From Olavius algarvensis Delta 4 endosymbiont (lineage in GTDB: Bacteria; Desulfobacterota; Desulfobacteria; Desulfobacterales; CAJINA01), in assembly GCA_905176665.1 (NCBI GenBank), contig CAJINA010000192.1, positions 1-64,000 of the forward strand: a stretch of 64,000 nt of DNA. The letters are read 5' to 3'. The position numbers and the translations under genes are program-made. Each line of letters starts with the position of its first letter. Within the stretch, counting starts at the first letter, position 1. Under the pieces are notes generated by a model. That model did not search any database. It was not told the origin of the DNA and saw only the letters and a list, made by a program, of their open reading frames with translations. Shown here piece by piece: positions 27,000-35,201 of the stretch.

Positions 27000-28070
27000 A
27001 TGACCATGATATCCTGGCAAATGGTTGATATAAAGAAACCCCTGGAACGGGTCGAGTCTCCGATGCCATCTCCCGGAGAAGGGGAAGTTCTGCTGAAGGT
27101 CGTCGGCTGCGGCGTCTGCCACACGGATCTGGGGTTCTACTATGGCGGTGTCAGAACGAAATCCCCACTGCCGTTGACCCTGGGCCATGAGATTAGCGGC
27201 ATTGTAGAAGCTGTCGGAGCGGGCGCGGAAAACTGGGATAAAAAAGCCGTCATCGTACCGGCGGTAATGCCCTGCGGCGGTTGTGATGTGTGCGTGCGCG
27301 GCAAGGGCAATATCTGCCCTACCCAAAAAATGCCCGGCAACGACATCCAGGGCGGGTTCGCGAGCCATATTGTCGTACCGGCCGCCCAGCTCTGCGAGGT
27401 GCCGGTGGATGAAAATTACACCCCGCAGGGAGCGCCGGGACTTTCCCTGGCCGAGCTATCCGTCATAGCCGATGCGGTCACCACACCCTACCAGGCCATC
27501 GCCGAATCCGGCCTGGATGCGGACGACACGGCCATCTTTATAGGCGTGGGCGGGGTCGGTGGTTTCGGGGCCCAGATCGCGAAAAGTTTCGGGGCCTGTG
27601 TGATTGCCATCGATATCGATTCTCAAAAACTTGAAGCTATCAAACCCTATGTGGATGCGGTGTTCAACGTCGGCGAATATTCCTTCAAAGACCTGCGTAA
27701 AGCGGTCTCCGGATTTGTCAAAGAACAAGGCCGCCGGCGAACGGAATGGAAAATTTTTGAAACCTCCGGTACCGCCGCCGGGCAGAAGACGGCGTTTGGA
27801 CTGCTGACGTTTGGCGCCGCCCTGGCCGTGGTGGGTTTCACGATGGACACCTTGGATATCCGGTTGAGCAACCTCATGGCGTTCCACGCCACCGCCCGCG
27901 GAAATTGGGGCTGTATACCCGAGTACTACAAGCCGACGCTGGACCTGGTGCTCTCAGGGAAAGTCAAGCTCGGCCCGTTCGTAAAAACCTTTGCGCTGGA
28001 CGAGATCAACGATGTGTTCGCCAAAGTCCACAGCCGTGAGATCCTCCAGCGCCCGATTCTGATCCCGTAA
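27000..28070 (+). CDS. had: 6-hydroxycyclohex-1-ene-1-carbonyl-CoA dehydrogenase, Had/BamQ
   Basis: A zinc-dependent medium-chain dehydrogenase of 356 residues that oxidises the Dch product to the 6-oxo compound used by BamA. The ATG at 27000 (MTMISWQMVD) is chosen because AAAGGAG lies 8 nt before it. Motifs: catalytic zinc GCGVCHTDLGFYYGGV and GHE, structural zinc PCGGCDVCVRGKGNIC (four Cys), Rossmann GVGGVGGFGAQIA. The family-specific string QGGFASHIVVP and the pathway context support Had over a generic alcohol dehydrogenase. Confidence 0.92.
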   Translation: MTMISWQMVDIKKPLERVESPMPSPGEGEVLLKVVGCGVCHTDLGFYYGGVRTKSPLPLTLGHEISGIVEAVGAGAENWDKKAVIVPAVMPCGGCDVCVRGKGNICPTQKMPGNDIQGGFASHIVVPAAQLCEVPVDENYTPQGAPGLSLAELSVIADAVTTPYQAIAESGLDADDTAIFIGVGGVGGFGAQIAKSFGACVIAIDIDSQKLEAIKPYVDAVFNVGEYSFKDLRKAVSGFVKEQGRRRTEWKIFETSGTAAGQKTAFGLLTFGAALAVVGFTMDTLDIRLSNLMAFHATARGNWGCIPEYYKPTLDLVLSGKVKLGPFVKTFALDEINDVFAKVHSREILQRPILIP

Positions 28071-28093
28071 AGCAATTAAGCGAGGTACAGTGT

Positions 28094-29950
28094 ATGCACA
28101 AATTACTTTCAGACACACCCGGAAAAAAATACCTGCTGCTGGGCAATGAAGCCATTGCCCGGGGCGGTATCGAGGCCGGCATTGGGGCCGCCACCACGTA
28201 TCCCGGTACCCCCTCTTCCGAGATCTCTCTACAGTACTTTCAGATCTCCCAGGAATCCGATCTTTTCTTCGAATACAGCCCGAACGAAAAGGTAGCCCTC
28301 GAAGTTGCCGCCGCAACGGCCAACGCCGGCGTACGCACCATGTGTATGATGAAGCACGTGGGCTTGAATGTAGCGGCCGACCCACTGATGACCTTAGCCT
28401 ACGTGGGCGTCAAAGCCGGCCTGGTGGTTTTAACGGCGGACGACCCGTTCATGTTCTCCAGTCAAAACGAACAGGACAACCGTTATTACGGCAAGTTGTC
28501 CGGTCTGCCGGTCCTGGAGCCCTCTTCCGTGGCCGAAGCCAAGGACCTGATCGTCTACGCGCTCGACCTTTCTGAAAAGCTGCAAGTCCCGGTCATTTTC
28601 CGGACCACGACCCGGATCAACCACTCCAACGCACCGGTAACGTTCAGTGACATGCAACCGCGGGTGGTCAAGGGCGACTTTCAAAAAGATCCAATGAACC
28701 ATGTCACGGTTCCGGCCGTTTCGCGAAACCTGCACGTCAAGCTGCTGGAAAAGCAGGCCCAGGCCGCCGAGATTACGGAAACTTCGGAATACAACTTTGT
28801 TTCGGGCAGCGGCAAGTGGGGGATCGTCTGCAACGGGGTCAGTTACGGATACGTGAATGATGCTGTGGAGGATCTGGATGCAGCCGGAAAAATCAAAGTG
28901 CTGCGCATCGGGTTCTCCAATCCCATGCCGGCCGGCATGATTGCCGATTTCCTGAAAGATTGTGAGAAGGTGCTGATCGTGGAAGAAGGCGAGCCGGTGA
29001 TGGAAGAATCCATCCGCTCCATCGCCCAGCAACACGGATTCACCATGCCGATCAACGGCAAGGCGGAAGACCTCCTTTCCAGGCTATATGAATATAACCC
29101 CGCCATGGTCCGCGATTGCGTCGCCAAGTATTTCGGGTTAGAAGTTAAAGCCGATTCTAAAATTGATCTGTCGGATGTTCCGCCGCTACCCATGCGCCCC
29201 CCGACGCTGTGTGCCGGCTGTTCTCATCGGGCCACCTTCTACGAGATCAAGAAAGCGGCCGAAGGCATGGAGACCATCTATCCGACCGACATCGGCTGCT
29301 ATACCCTGGGCTTCCTGCCGCCCCTGAAGATGGGTGATTTTCTTATCTGCATGGGTTCCTCGGTGAGCACGGCCTGCGGGTTTTCAAAAGTAACGGACAA
29401 AAAGGTGATCAGCTTTATCGGTGATTCAACATTTTTCCATTCCGGGATGACCGGCCTGGCGGACGCCGTTTTCAATAACCACAATTTTACCCTGGTGATT
29501 CTGGACAACGCCATCACAGCCATGACCGGGCATCAGCCCAACCCCGGGGTGGATATGGAAGCCATGAACCTGTCCGGCTACGGCCGCATCTCCATCGAGG
29601 CCATTGTCCGGGCCCTCGGCGTGGAACATGTCACCATCATCAAGCCCTATAAAGTTAAAAAGAGTATTGGCGCCATCAAAGAGGCCCTGGCCTACGAAGG
29701 TGTGTCGGTCATCATTTCCCAGGAACCGTGCACCCTGTACGCCAAGAGTCTGAAACAGCTGAAGCCGCGGGCATTTACCGTTACGAGCAAATGTAAAAAC
29801 CACCGGGATTGCATCAACGAAATTGCCTGCCCGGCTTTTTATATTGAAGAAGGGGCCGTCAAGATCAATCCCACCCAGTGTGTGGGTTGCGCGGTCTGTG
29901 CCCAGATCTGCCCGGAAAATGCCATTACGCCTTTGAAAAAGACCGGTTAA
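28094..29950 (+). CDS. iorA: Indolepyruvate:ferredoxin oxidoreductase alpha subunit
   Basis: The 618-residue large subunit that oxidatively decarboxylates arylpyruvates to arylacetyl-CoA with ferredoxin reduction. The N-terminal pyrimidine-binding domain begins KYLLLGNEAIARGGIEAGIGAATTYPGTPSSE. The TPP domain has GDSTFFHSGMTGLADAVFNN with LDNAITAMTGHQPNPG. The C-terminus has two Cys clusters, CxxxxxCxxxxxCP (about 564-577) and CVGCAVCAQICP (about 596-607), for [4Fe-4S] centres. Spacing to had is 23 nt and the beta subunit gene follows. In this cluster it may feed phenylacetyl-CoA-type products or recycle them. Confidence 0.95.
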   Translation: MHKLLSDTPGKKYLLLGNEAIARGGIEAGIGAATTYPGTPSSEISLQYFQISQESDLFFEYSPNEKVALEVAAATANAGVRTMCMMKHVGLNVAADPLMTLAYVGVKAGLVVLTADDPFMFSSQNEQDNRYYGKLSGLPVLEPSSVAEAKDLIVYALDLSEKLQVPVIFRTTTRINHSNAPVTFSDMQPRVVKGDFQKDPMNHVTVPAVSRNLHVKLLEKQAQAAEITETSEYNFVSGSGKWGIVCNGVSYGYVNDAVEDLDAAGKIKVLRIGFSNPMPAGMIADFLKDCEKVLIVEEGEPVMEESIRSIAQQHGFTMPINGKAEDLLSRLYEYNPAMVRDCVAKYFGLEVKADSKIDLSDVPPLPMRPPTLCAGCSHRATFYEIKKAAEGMETIYPTDIGCYTLGFLPPLKMGDFLICMGSSVSTACGFSKVTDKKVISFIGDSTFFHSGMTGLADAVFNNHNFTLVILDNAITAMTGHQPNPGVDMEAMNLSGYGRISIEAIVRALGVEHVTIIKPYKVKKSIGAIKEALAYEGVSVIISQEPCTLYAKSLKQLKPRAFTVTSKCKNHRDCINEIACPAFYIEEGAVKINPTQCVGCAVCAQICPENAITPLKKTG

Positions 29951-30025
29951 GGGTGCGCGCAAACGCGGGTAAACAGTCAAAAATAGTGTCATCAGATATT
30001 TAACACCAATTGCAGGGGTAGTCAT

Positions 30026-30616
30026 ATGGATACAACGAGATTGATCATAGTGGCGGTTGGCGGCCAGGGCAATTTGCTGGCCTCAAAAGTACTGGGCGAA
30101 GCGGCCCTGGCCAATAATGTCCCAATGCACATGAGCGAAATACACGGCATGGCCCAGCGCGGCGGTGTGGTCGAATCCGCGATTGTGTTCGGCGATGCCA
30201 AAAGTACAATCATTTCCGACGGCGAAGCCGACGTCCTGGTAGGCTTTGAACCTCTGGAAACACTGCGGGCTTTGAACAAATGCAATCGGGATACAGTCGT
30301 TATCACCAACACGACTCCGGTGCCGCCCTTTACGGTTTCCATCGGGATGGGCGAATATCCCGACCTGGATACAATTACAGCCAAACTGGAAGCCAGTTGC
30401 GCAAAGCTGATTACCATAGATGCCGCTAAACTGGCCACCGAAGCCGGCAATATACTGGCCGTCAACATGGTATTGCTGGGAGCCCTGGTCAAGACCGGCA
30501 AAGTTCCCATTGATGCCACCAAGGTGGAAGAGACCATCCGCACCAAAACGAAACAGGCGTTTGTGGAAACGAACTTAAAAGCGTTTGCCCTGGGGGCCGC
30601 AGCAGCAGCCGGATAA
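30026..30616 (+). CDS. iorB: Indolepyruvate:ferredoxin oxidoreductase beta subunit
   Basis: The 196-residue gamma-domain-like small subunit that completes IorAB. The N-terminus RLIIVAVGGQGNLLASKVLGEAAL and MSEIHGMAQRGGVVESAIVFG are family signatures; a Rossmann-like fold binds CoA. Length is normal. The gap of 75 nt to iorA contains no hairpin. Confidence 0.94.
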   Translation: MDTTRLIIVAVGGQGNLLASKVLGEAALANNVPMHMSEIHGMAQRGGVVESAIVFGDAKSTIISDGEADVLVGFEPLETLRALNKCNRDTVVITNTTPVPPFTVSIGMGEYPDLDTITAKLEASCAKLITIDAAKLATEAGNILAVNMVLLGALVKTGKVPIDATKVEETIRTKTKQAFVETNLKAFALGAAAAAG

Positions 30617-30736
30617 TAGCGGCGCAGCCACTATTCGTCAGGCCCTTAAAAAAAACACAAGGAGTTAACACCAACCGTTCATTCATGACGGCCGCCGGTT
30701 CGCCTAGCAGGAACCGGGCCATACAAGGAGGAGAAC

Positions 30737-32038
30737 ATGCCCTGGGATAAAGAATTTGAGTGTATGCCGGTAGAAGAAATGCAGAAGCTGCAGCTTGAAA
30801 AACTCAAAGAAACGATTGCCTGGGTGGAAGAACGTGTGCCTTTTTATAAAGATAAGTTCAAGGAAGCCGGCCTCACCGCCGGTGACATAAATAGCCTGGA
30901 TGATATATCCAAATTTCCGGTTACGGTAAAAGACGACCTGCGCGATAATTACCCTTTTGGGTTGTGCGCTGTCGATTTAAAGGATGTTGTCCGGGTGCAT
31001 GCCTCATCAGGCACCACCGGCAAGCCGATCACCGGCCCCTATACCCAGGCGGACCTGGATCAGTGGACTGAATGTATGGCCCGCAATTTCACGGCTGCCG
31101 GCGTAACCTCGGAGGACATTGTGCAGAATGCCTATGGGCACGGTCTTTTTACCGGTGGGCTCGGATTTCATCAGGGCGCCTGCCGGATCAGTGCAACCGT
31201 TGTCCCGACCAGCGCCGGGATGACCGAACGCCAGATCGTTTTAATGCAGGATTTCGAGTCAACGGTCCTGTTGTGCACCCCATCTTACGCGCTCACCATC
31301 GCCGAGGCAGCCGAAGATATGGGTGTTGATATCCGGAAACTACCGGTTCGCGTAGGTATCTTTGGAGCAGAGCCCTGGACAACTGGAATGCGCAAAGAGA
31401 TTGAAGAGCGCATGGGCATCAAGGCCCACGAAGCCTTCGGGTTAACTGAGCTCAGCGGGCCGGGCGTATCTTTCGACTGTGAGGCCCAGGATGGCTTGCA
31501 TATCAACGAAGACCACTTCCTTGCTGAAGTGGTTGATCCGGAGACTTTTGAACCCCTGCCCCTGGGAGAAAAAGGCGAACTCATCTTTACATCGCTCCAG
31601 CGCCGGGCCATGCCGATGATCCGTTATCGCACCAAGGATATCACCCGCCTGAGAAGAGAAGAATGCGCCTGCGGCCGCACTCTTTTAAAAATGGACAAAC
31701 TCTCCGGTCGAACGGACGATATGTTGATCATCAGCGGTGTTAACGTCTTTCCTTCCCAGGTTGAGTCGGTTCTTCTGGAAATTGAAGAAGTTGAACCCCA
31801 GTATGTCCTGGTGGTCCGTAAAAAAGGGTATCTCGACCACCTCACGGTGAGGGTGGAAGCCAAGCGCGAAGTTTACAATGCCGGCCCGGAGAAATGTGCC
31901 GAAGTTGAAAAGAAAATCGGCAACCGGATAAAGGGCCTGCTCGGTTTCAGTGCGGCCATCCAGTTGATGGAACCCAAGCTGATCGAACGCAGTGAAGGTA
32001 AGGCCAAGCGCATAATAGACGAACGCCCCAAAGAATAA
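30737..32038 (+). CDS. paaK: Phenylacetate-CoA ligase (AMP-forming)
   Basis: A 433-residue ligase that activates phenylacetate or a related aryl acid to the CoA thioester. PaaK features: W--ERVPFYKDKFKEAGL near the N-terminus, P-loop HASSGTTGKPITGPYT, AHEAFGLTELSGPGVSFDCE, YRTKDITRL and the C-terminal domain GRTDDMLIISGVNVFPSQVE. The catalytic Lys region reads EGKAKRIIDER. SD AAGGAGG. Next to iorAB it forms the usual arylpyruvate/arylacetate module of anaerobes; both products converge on arylacetyl-CoA. Confidence 0.95.
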   Translation: MPWDKEFECMPVEEMQKLQLEKLKETIAWVEERVPFYKDKFKEAGLTAGDINSLDDISKFPVTVKDDLRDNYPFGLCAVDLKDVVRVHASSGTTGKPITGPYTQADLDQWTECMARNFTAAGVTSEDIVQNAYGHGLFTGGLGFHQGACRISATVVPTSAGMTERQIVLMQDFESTVLLCTPSYALTIAEAAEDMGVDIRKLPVRVGIFGAEPWTTGMRKEIEERMGIKAHEAFGLTELSGPGVSFDCEAQDGLHINEDHFLAEVVDPETFEPLPLGEKGELIFTSLQRRAMPMIRYRTKDITRLRREECACGRTLLKMDKLSGRTDDMLIISGVNVFPSQVESVLLEIEEVEPQYVLVVRKKGYLDHLTVRVEAKREVYNAGPEKCAEVEKKIGNRIKGLLGFSAAIQLMEPKLIERSEGKAKRIIDERPKE

Positions 32039-32072
32039 TGGCACTTCTACCTTTTAATGAAAGGGAGATACC

Positions 32073-33032
32073 ATGAAAGACAAATCTGATTTTAACCCCA
32101 AATCCTTTGCGATTGTCGGGGCCGGCCCTGTAGGGTGCATTGTAGCCGCCTTTCTGGCCAAAGGCGGCTATGAGGTAAGCCTTTGCGACGTGGTCCCCGA
32201 CCTGCTGGCACCGGCCATTGATCCGGGCATTAAAATTGAAGGGTCTGAAAGTCTACAGCAGAGCGTCACCCGCACCTGCCTGAGCGTAGATGAACTGGCC
32301 GAGCACAAACCGGATGTCATTTTCATCACCGTAAAAGCCAACGCTCTGCCGCTGATCGCTTCGGCCCTGGAATCGTTCTGCGATGAAGACACTTACATCA
32401 TCAGTTGGCAAAACGGCATCGACACGGAACTCGAACTGGCCAAGGTTCTGGGTAAAAAAACGGTTATGCGCGCAGTGGTCAACTACGGCTGCGGCCTGGC
32501 GGGACCGGCCCACGTCATGATGCCGTTTCACCACCCACCGCATTTTATCCAGGAGATGGACCCTGAATCGGCCCCGGCCGCCCAGGCCATCGCCGGCGTA
32601 CTGACGAAATGTGGACTGGGGACGGAGCATACCGACCAGATTATCTCCATGGTATGGCGCAAGGGTATCCTGAATGCCTGCATGAACCCGGTCTGTGCGG
32701 TAACCGGTTTGACCATGGCGCAGGCCATGACCGACCCCATTGTCTTCGGCATCGTGGACGCCCTGATAAAAGAATGTGTCAAAGTCGCCCGGGCCAACGA
32801 AATCGACCTGGGGTGGGATTTTTACCCGCATGCCATCGAATACATGAGCAATGCCGGCAATCACAAGCCCTCAATGCTCATGGATATTGAGAACAAGCGG
32901 CGCACGGAAATCGATTTTATCAACGGTAAATTTGTTGAATACGGTGTGCAGGCCGGCATCGAGACGCCCTATAATAACTCTTTGAAGTCACTTGTTAAAG
33001 GCCTGGAATCTGCCATCGAACACAACAAGTAG
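32073..33032 (+). CDS. Ketopantoate-reductase-family (PanE/ApbA) dehydrogenase
   Basis: A 319-residue NAD(P)H-dependent 2-oxoacid reductase-like protein: Rossmann GAGPVGCIVAAFLAKGGYEV, VKANAL, QNGIDTELELAKVLG, the catalytic lysine region WRKGILNACMNPVCAVTG and the C-terminal RRTEIDFINGKFVEYG. It is in the middle of an aromatic-acid cluster with no pantothenate genes, and members of this family are known that reduce bulky 2-oxoacids to D-2-hydroxy acids. Reduction of an arylpyruvate to an aryl-lactate is a possible role but is inference. Confidence 0.82.
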   Translation: MKDKSDFNPKSFAIVGAGPVGCIVAAFLAKGGYEVSLCDVVPDLLAPAIDPGIKIEGSESLQQSVTRTCLSVDELAEHKPDVIFITVKANALPLIASALESFCDEDTYIISWQNGIDTELELAKVLGKKTVMRAVVNYGCGLAGPAHVMMPFHHPPHFIQEMDPESAPAAQAIAGVLTKCGLGTEHTDQIISMVWRKGILNACMNPVCAVTGLTMAQAMTDPIVFGIVDALIKECVKVARANEIDLGWDFYPHAIEYMSNAGNHKPSMLMDIENKRRTEIDFINGKFVEYGVQAGIETPYNNSLKSLVKGLESAIEHNK

Positions 33033-33128
33033 CATAGACATACGGCGCCTGTTTCCGGCTCTGGCCTTAGGCATCCGGAAAGGGACCGCTATATTGGCGA
33101 ACCGATTAACAGCCGAAAGAGTATCCGT

Positions 33129-33908
33129 ATGACAACCAGACCCGCAGTGTATGTCGGCATCGATGTTGGTGCCTCCCGGACCAAAACAGCTGTCCTCGAT
33201 GAGGACAAGAACCTGATCGGCCACTGTGTCGTAAAATCCGGGACCGATTTCACGATTGCCTCCAACAACTGCCTGGAAGCCTCACTCGAGATGGCCGGCG
33301 TTTCCTATGGCGATATCGTGCGCGCAACTTCGACCGGTTATGGCCGTAAGAATGTCAGTGTTGCGGATTTTAACCGGACTGAGATCAGTTGCCACGGCCG
33401 TGGGTGTCATTATTATTTTCCGGAAGCCCTGACCATCATCGACATTGGCGGCCAGGACAACAAGATCATTAAACTCGATCCGGACGGGCGGCGCTTGTCT
33501 TTTAAAATGAATCGCAAGTGTGCCGCCGGAACCGGCGCATTTTTGGAAGAAATGTCTCCCCGGCTCGATATTCCGCTCGAGGAGATGAATGCCCTCGCTG
33601 TCCGGTCCAAAAATATGGTGGAACTGGGCAGTTTCTGCACGGTGTTTTCCGCCACGGAGGTACTGGAGAAGATCCGGGCCGGGAAAAAAGTAGAGGACAT
33701 CATCAAGGGGTTGTTCTATTCGGTTACGAAGCGAGTTCTGGAAATGGATGCTTTGACTGAAAAGATAGTGATGACCGGCGGGGTTGTCGCCCACAACCGG
33801 TATATCGTCGAAATGGTAAAGGAAAAGACCGGGAAGCCTATTTTTGTGCCGGAATTTCCACAGCTTACCGGCGCCATCGGTGCCGCATTGTATGCCGCTG
33901 AACTATAG
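33129..33908 (+). CDS. BadF/BcrA/HgdC-type ATPase activase (2-hydroxyacyl-CoA dehydratase / DCCP-reductase family)
   Basis: A 259-residue ASKHA-fold ATPase that injects electrons at very low potential into a partner protein by ATP hydrolysis. It shows GIDVGASRTKTAVLD (phosphate 1), STGYGR, IDIGGQDNKII (phosphate 2) and the two cysteines that bind a [4Fe-4S] cluster across a homodimer, C131 in NRKCAAGTG and C170 in LGSFCTVF. The length fits homodimeric activators (HgdC, HadI, the DCCP reductase) rather than the larger BcrA subunit. Its partner gene begins 35 nt downstream. Confidence 0.93.
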   Translation: MTTRPAVYVGIDVGASRTKTAVLDEDKNLIGHCVVKSGTDFTIASNNCLEASLEMAGVSYGDIVRATSTGYGRKNVSVADFNRTEISCHGRGCHYYFPEALTIIDIGGQDNKIIKLDPDGRRLSFKMNRKCAAGTGAFLEEMSPRLDIPLEEMNALAVRSKNMVELGSFCTVFSATEVLEKIRAGKKVEDIIKGLFYSVTKRVLEMDALTEKIVMTGGVVAHNRYIVEMVKEKTGKPIFVPEFPQLTGAIGAALYAAEL

Positions 33909-33943
33909 CCCGTCGGCGGTCACATACGAACAGGAGAATAAAC

Positions 33944-35191
33944 ATGGCAGACGAAAAGAAAATAAAACTCAAAAGGCTTGAATCGTCCAAAGTTCTGGGA
34001 AAATTCATGGCTGACTATTACTACGAACTAGACGGGGCGGCCAAATCCGGTGAAAAGAAAATCGCCTGGTGCACCAGCGTGGGCCCCGCGGAAATACTGC
34101 GGGCAATGGGGTTCCTGGTCTATTTTCCCGAAACCCATAGTGCCATGCTGGGCTCGTCGCGTATGGCCACGGACCTGATCCCCAAGGCCAACGCCATCGG
34201 GTACTCCCCGAATATCTGTTCCTACCTCACCGCTGACGTCGGCGCCTACCTGGAAGGCGTATCACCCCTGGCCAACATTTTTAAAGGCATCGAGGGCCCC
34301 CCAAAGCCTGACGTTCTGGTCTTCAACACCAATCAATGCCGGGACGTGCAGGACTGGTTCAAGTTCTACGGCAAGGAATACAATGTGCCCGTCCTGGGTG
34401 TGCACTCTTATGTAGGTGTGGAAGAAGTGACCGATGACTACCTGCTCTCCATAAAGAAGCAGATGGAAAGCCTGGTTCCCGGCTTGGAAGAAGTAGCCGG
34501 TACCAAATTCGATATGGACCGGTTCAAAGAAACCGTGGCCACCTCCCGGGAGTGTTCTGAGCTGTGGAAAAAGGTACTGGACTGCGCGGCAGCCAAACCT
34601 TCGCCCCTGACTTTTTTCGATGGTACAACCCTCATGGGTGCGGCCGTGGTCGGCCGGGGTACCGAAAAGGCCAACGAGTGCTATCGCGCCCTTCTTAAGG
34701 AACTGGAAGACCGCATTGCCGCCGGTGAGGGCGCCATCGACAATGAACGCTTGCGCATCTACTGGGACGGGATGCCGGTCTGGGGACGCCTGAGCAGCCA
34801 TGCCAAGCTGTTTGCGGGATTGCATACCTCCGTACTGGCATCCACGTACTGCAACAGCTGGATTTTTTCGGCTCTCGACCCGGATGACCCTTTCACCAGT
34901 ATGGCCCGGGCTTATACTGAGTTGTTCATCGTACGGGGCGACCACTACAAAGAGGAATACATCAGTAAGATGCTCGATTTTTTCAAAGTAGACGGTATCG
35001 TCTACCACGATGCCATGACCTGCCCAAACAACTCCAACTGCCGCTACGGTCTGCCCCAGCGCATGGAGAAACTGACCGGTATCCCCAGCCTGACCATCAA
35101 TGGCGACCTGAATGACCTGCGCCTCATCTCAGATGAACAGACAAAGACCAACGTTGAGGCGTTTATCGAACAACTGGAAGAAAACCGATAA
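33944..35191 (+). CDS. 2-hydroxyacyl-CoA dehydratase / benzoyl-CoA reductase family subunit (BcrB/HgdB-like, single)
   Basis: A 415-residue iron-sulfur protein, the only such subunit in the window. Family features: AWCTSVGPAEILRAMGF, C92 in NICSYLTADVG, C132 in NQCRD, RIYWDGMPVWGRL, LASTYCNSW, MARAYTELFI, KVDGIVYHDAMTC (C360), C366 and GIPSLTINGDLND. BcrBC, HgdAB and FldBC enzymes are heterodimers of two such subunits; here one gene is paired with one activase, as in double-cubane-cluster proteins (DCCP/YjiM type), which are homodimers. The central segment (W-DG, ASTY--SW, MARAY) is reminiscent of BcrB-type benzoyl-CoA reductase subunits. Possible roles are a simplified ring or enoyl reductase, or an aryl-lactyl-CoA dehydratase; the substrate is unknown. 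Confidence 0.85.
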   Translation: MADEKKIKLKRLESSKVLGKFMADYYYELDGAAKSGEKKIAWCTSVGPAEILRAMGFLVYFPETHSAMLGSSRMATDLIPKANAIGYSPNICSYLTADVGAYLEGVSPLANIFKGIEGPPKPDVLVFNTNQCRDVQDWFKFYGKEYNVPVLGVHSYVGVEEVTDDYLLSIKKQMESLVPGLEEVAGTKFDMDRFKETVATSRECSELWKKVLDCAAAKPSPLTFFDGTTLMGAAVVGRGTEKANECYRALLKELEDRIAAGEGAIDNERLRIYWDGMPVWGRLSSHAKLFAGLHTSVLASTYCNSWIFSALDPDDPFTSMARAYTELFIVRGDHYKEEYISKMLDFFKVDGIVYHDAMTCPNNSNCRYGLPQRMEKLTGIPSLTINGDLNDLRLISDEQTKTNVEAFIEQLEENR

Positions 35192-35201
35192 GGAGAAAAC
35201 T

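Noticed and set aside
33129-35191. The activase/reductase pair as a standard class I benzoyl-CoA reductase
   Set aside because: Only one activase-like and one large subunit are encoded; BcrABCD or BzdNOPQ need four subunits.
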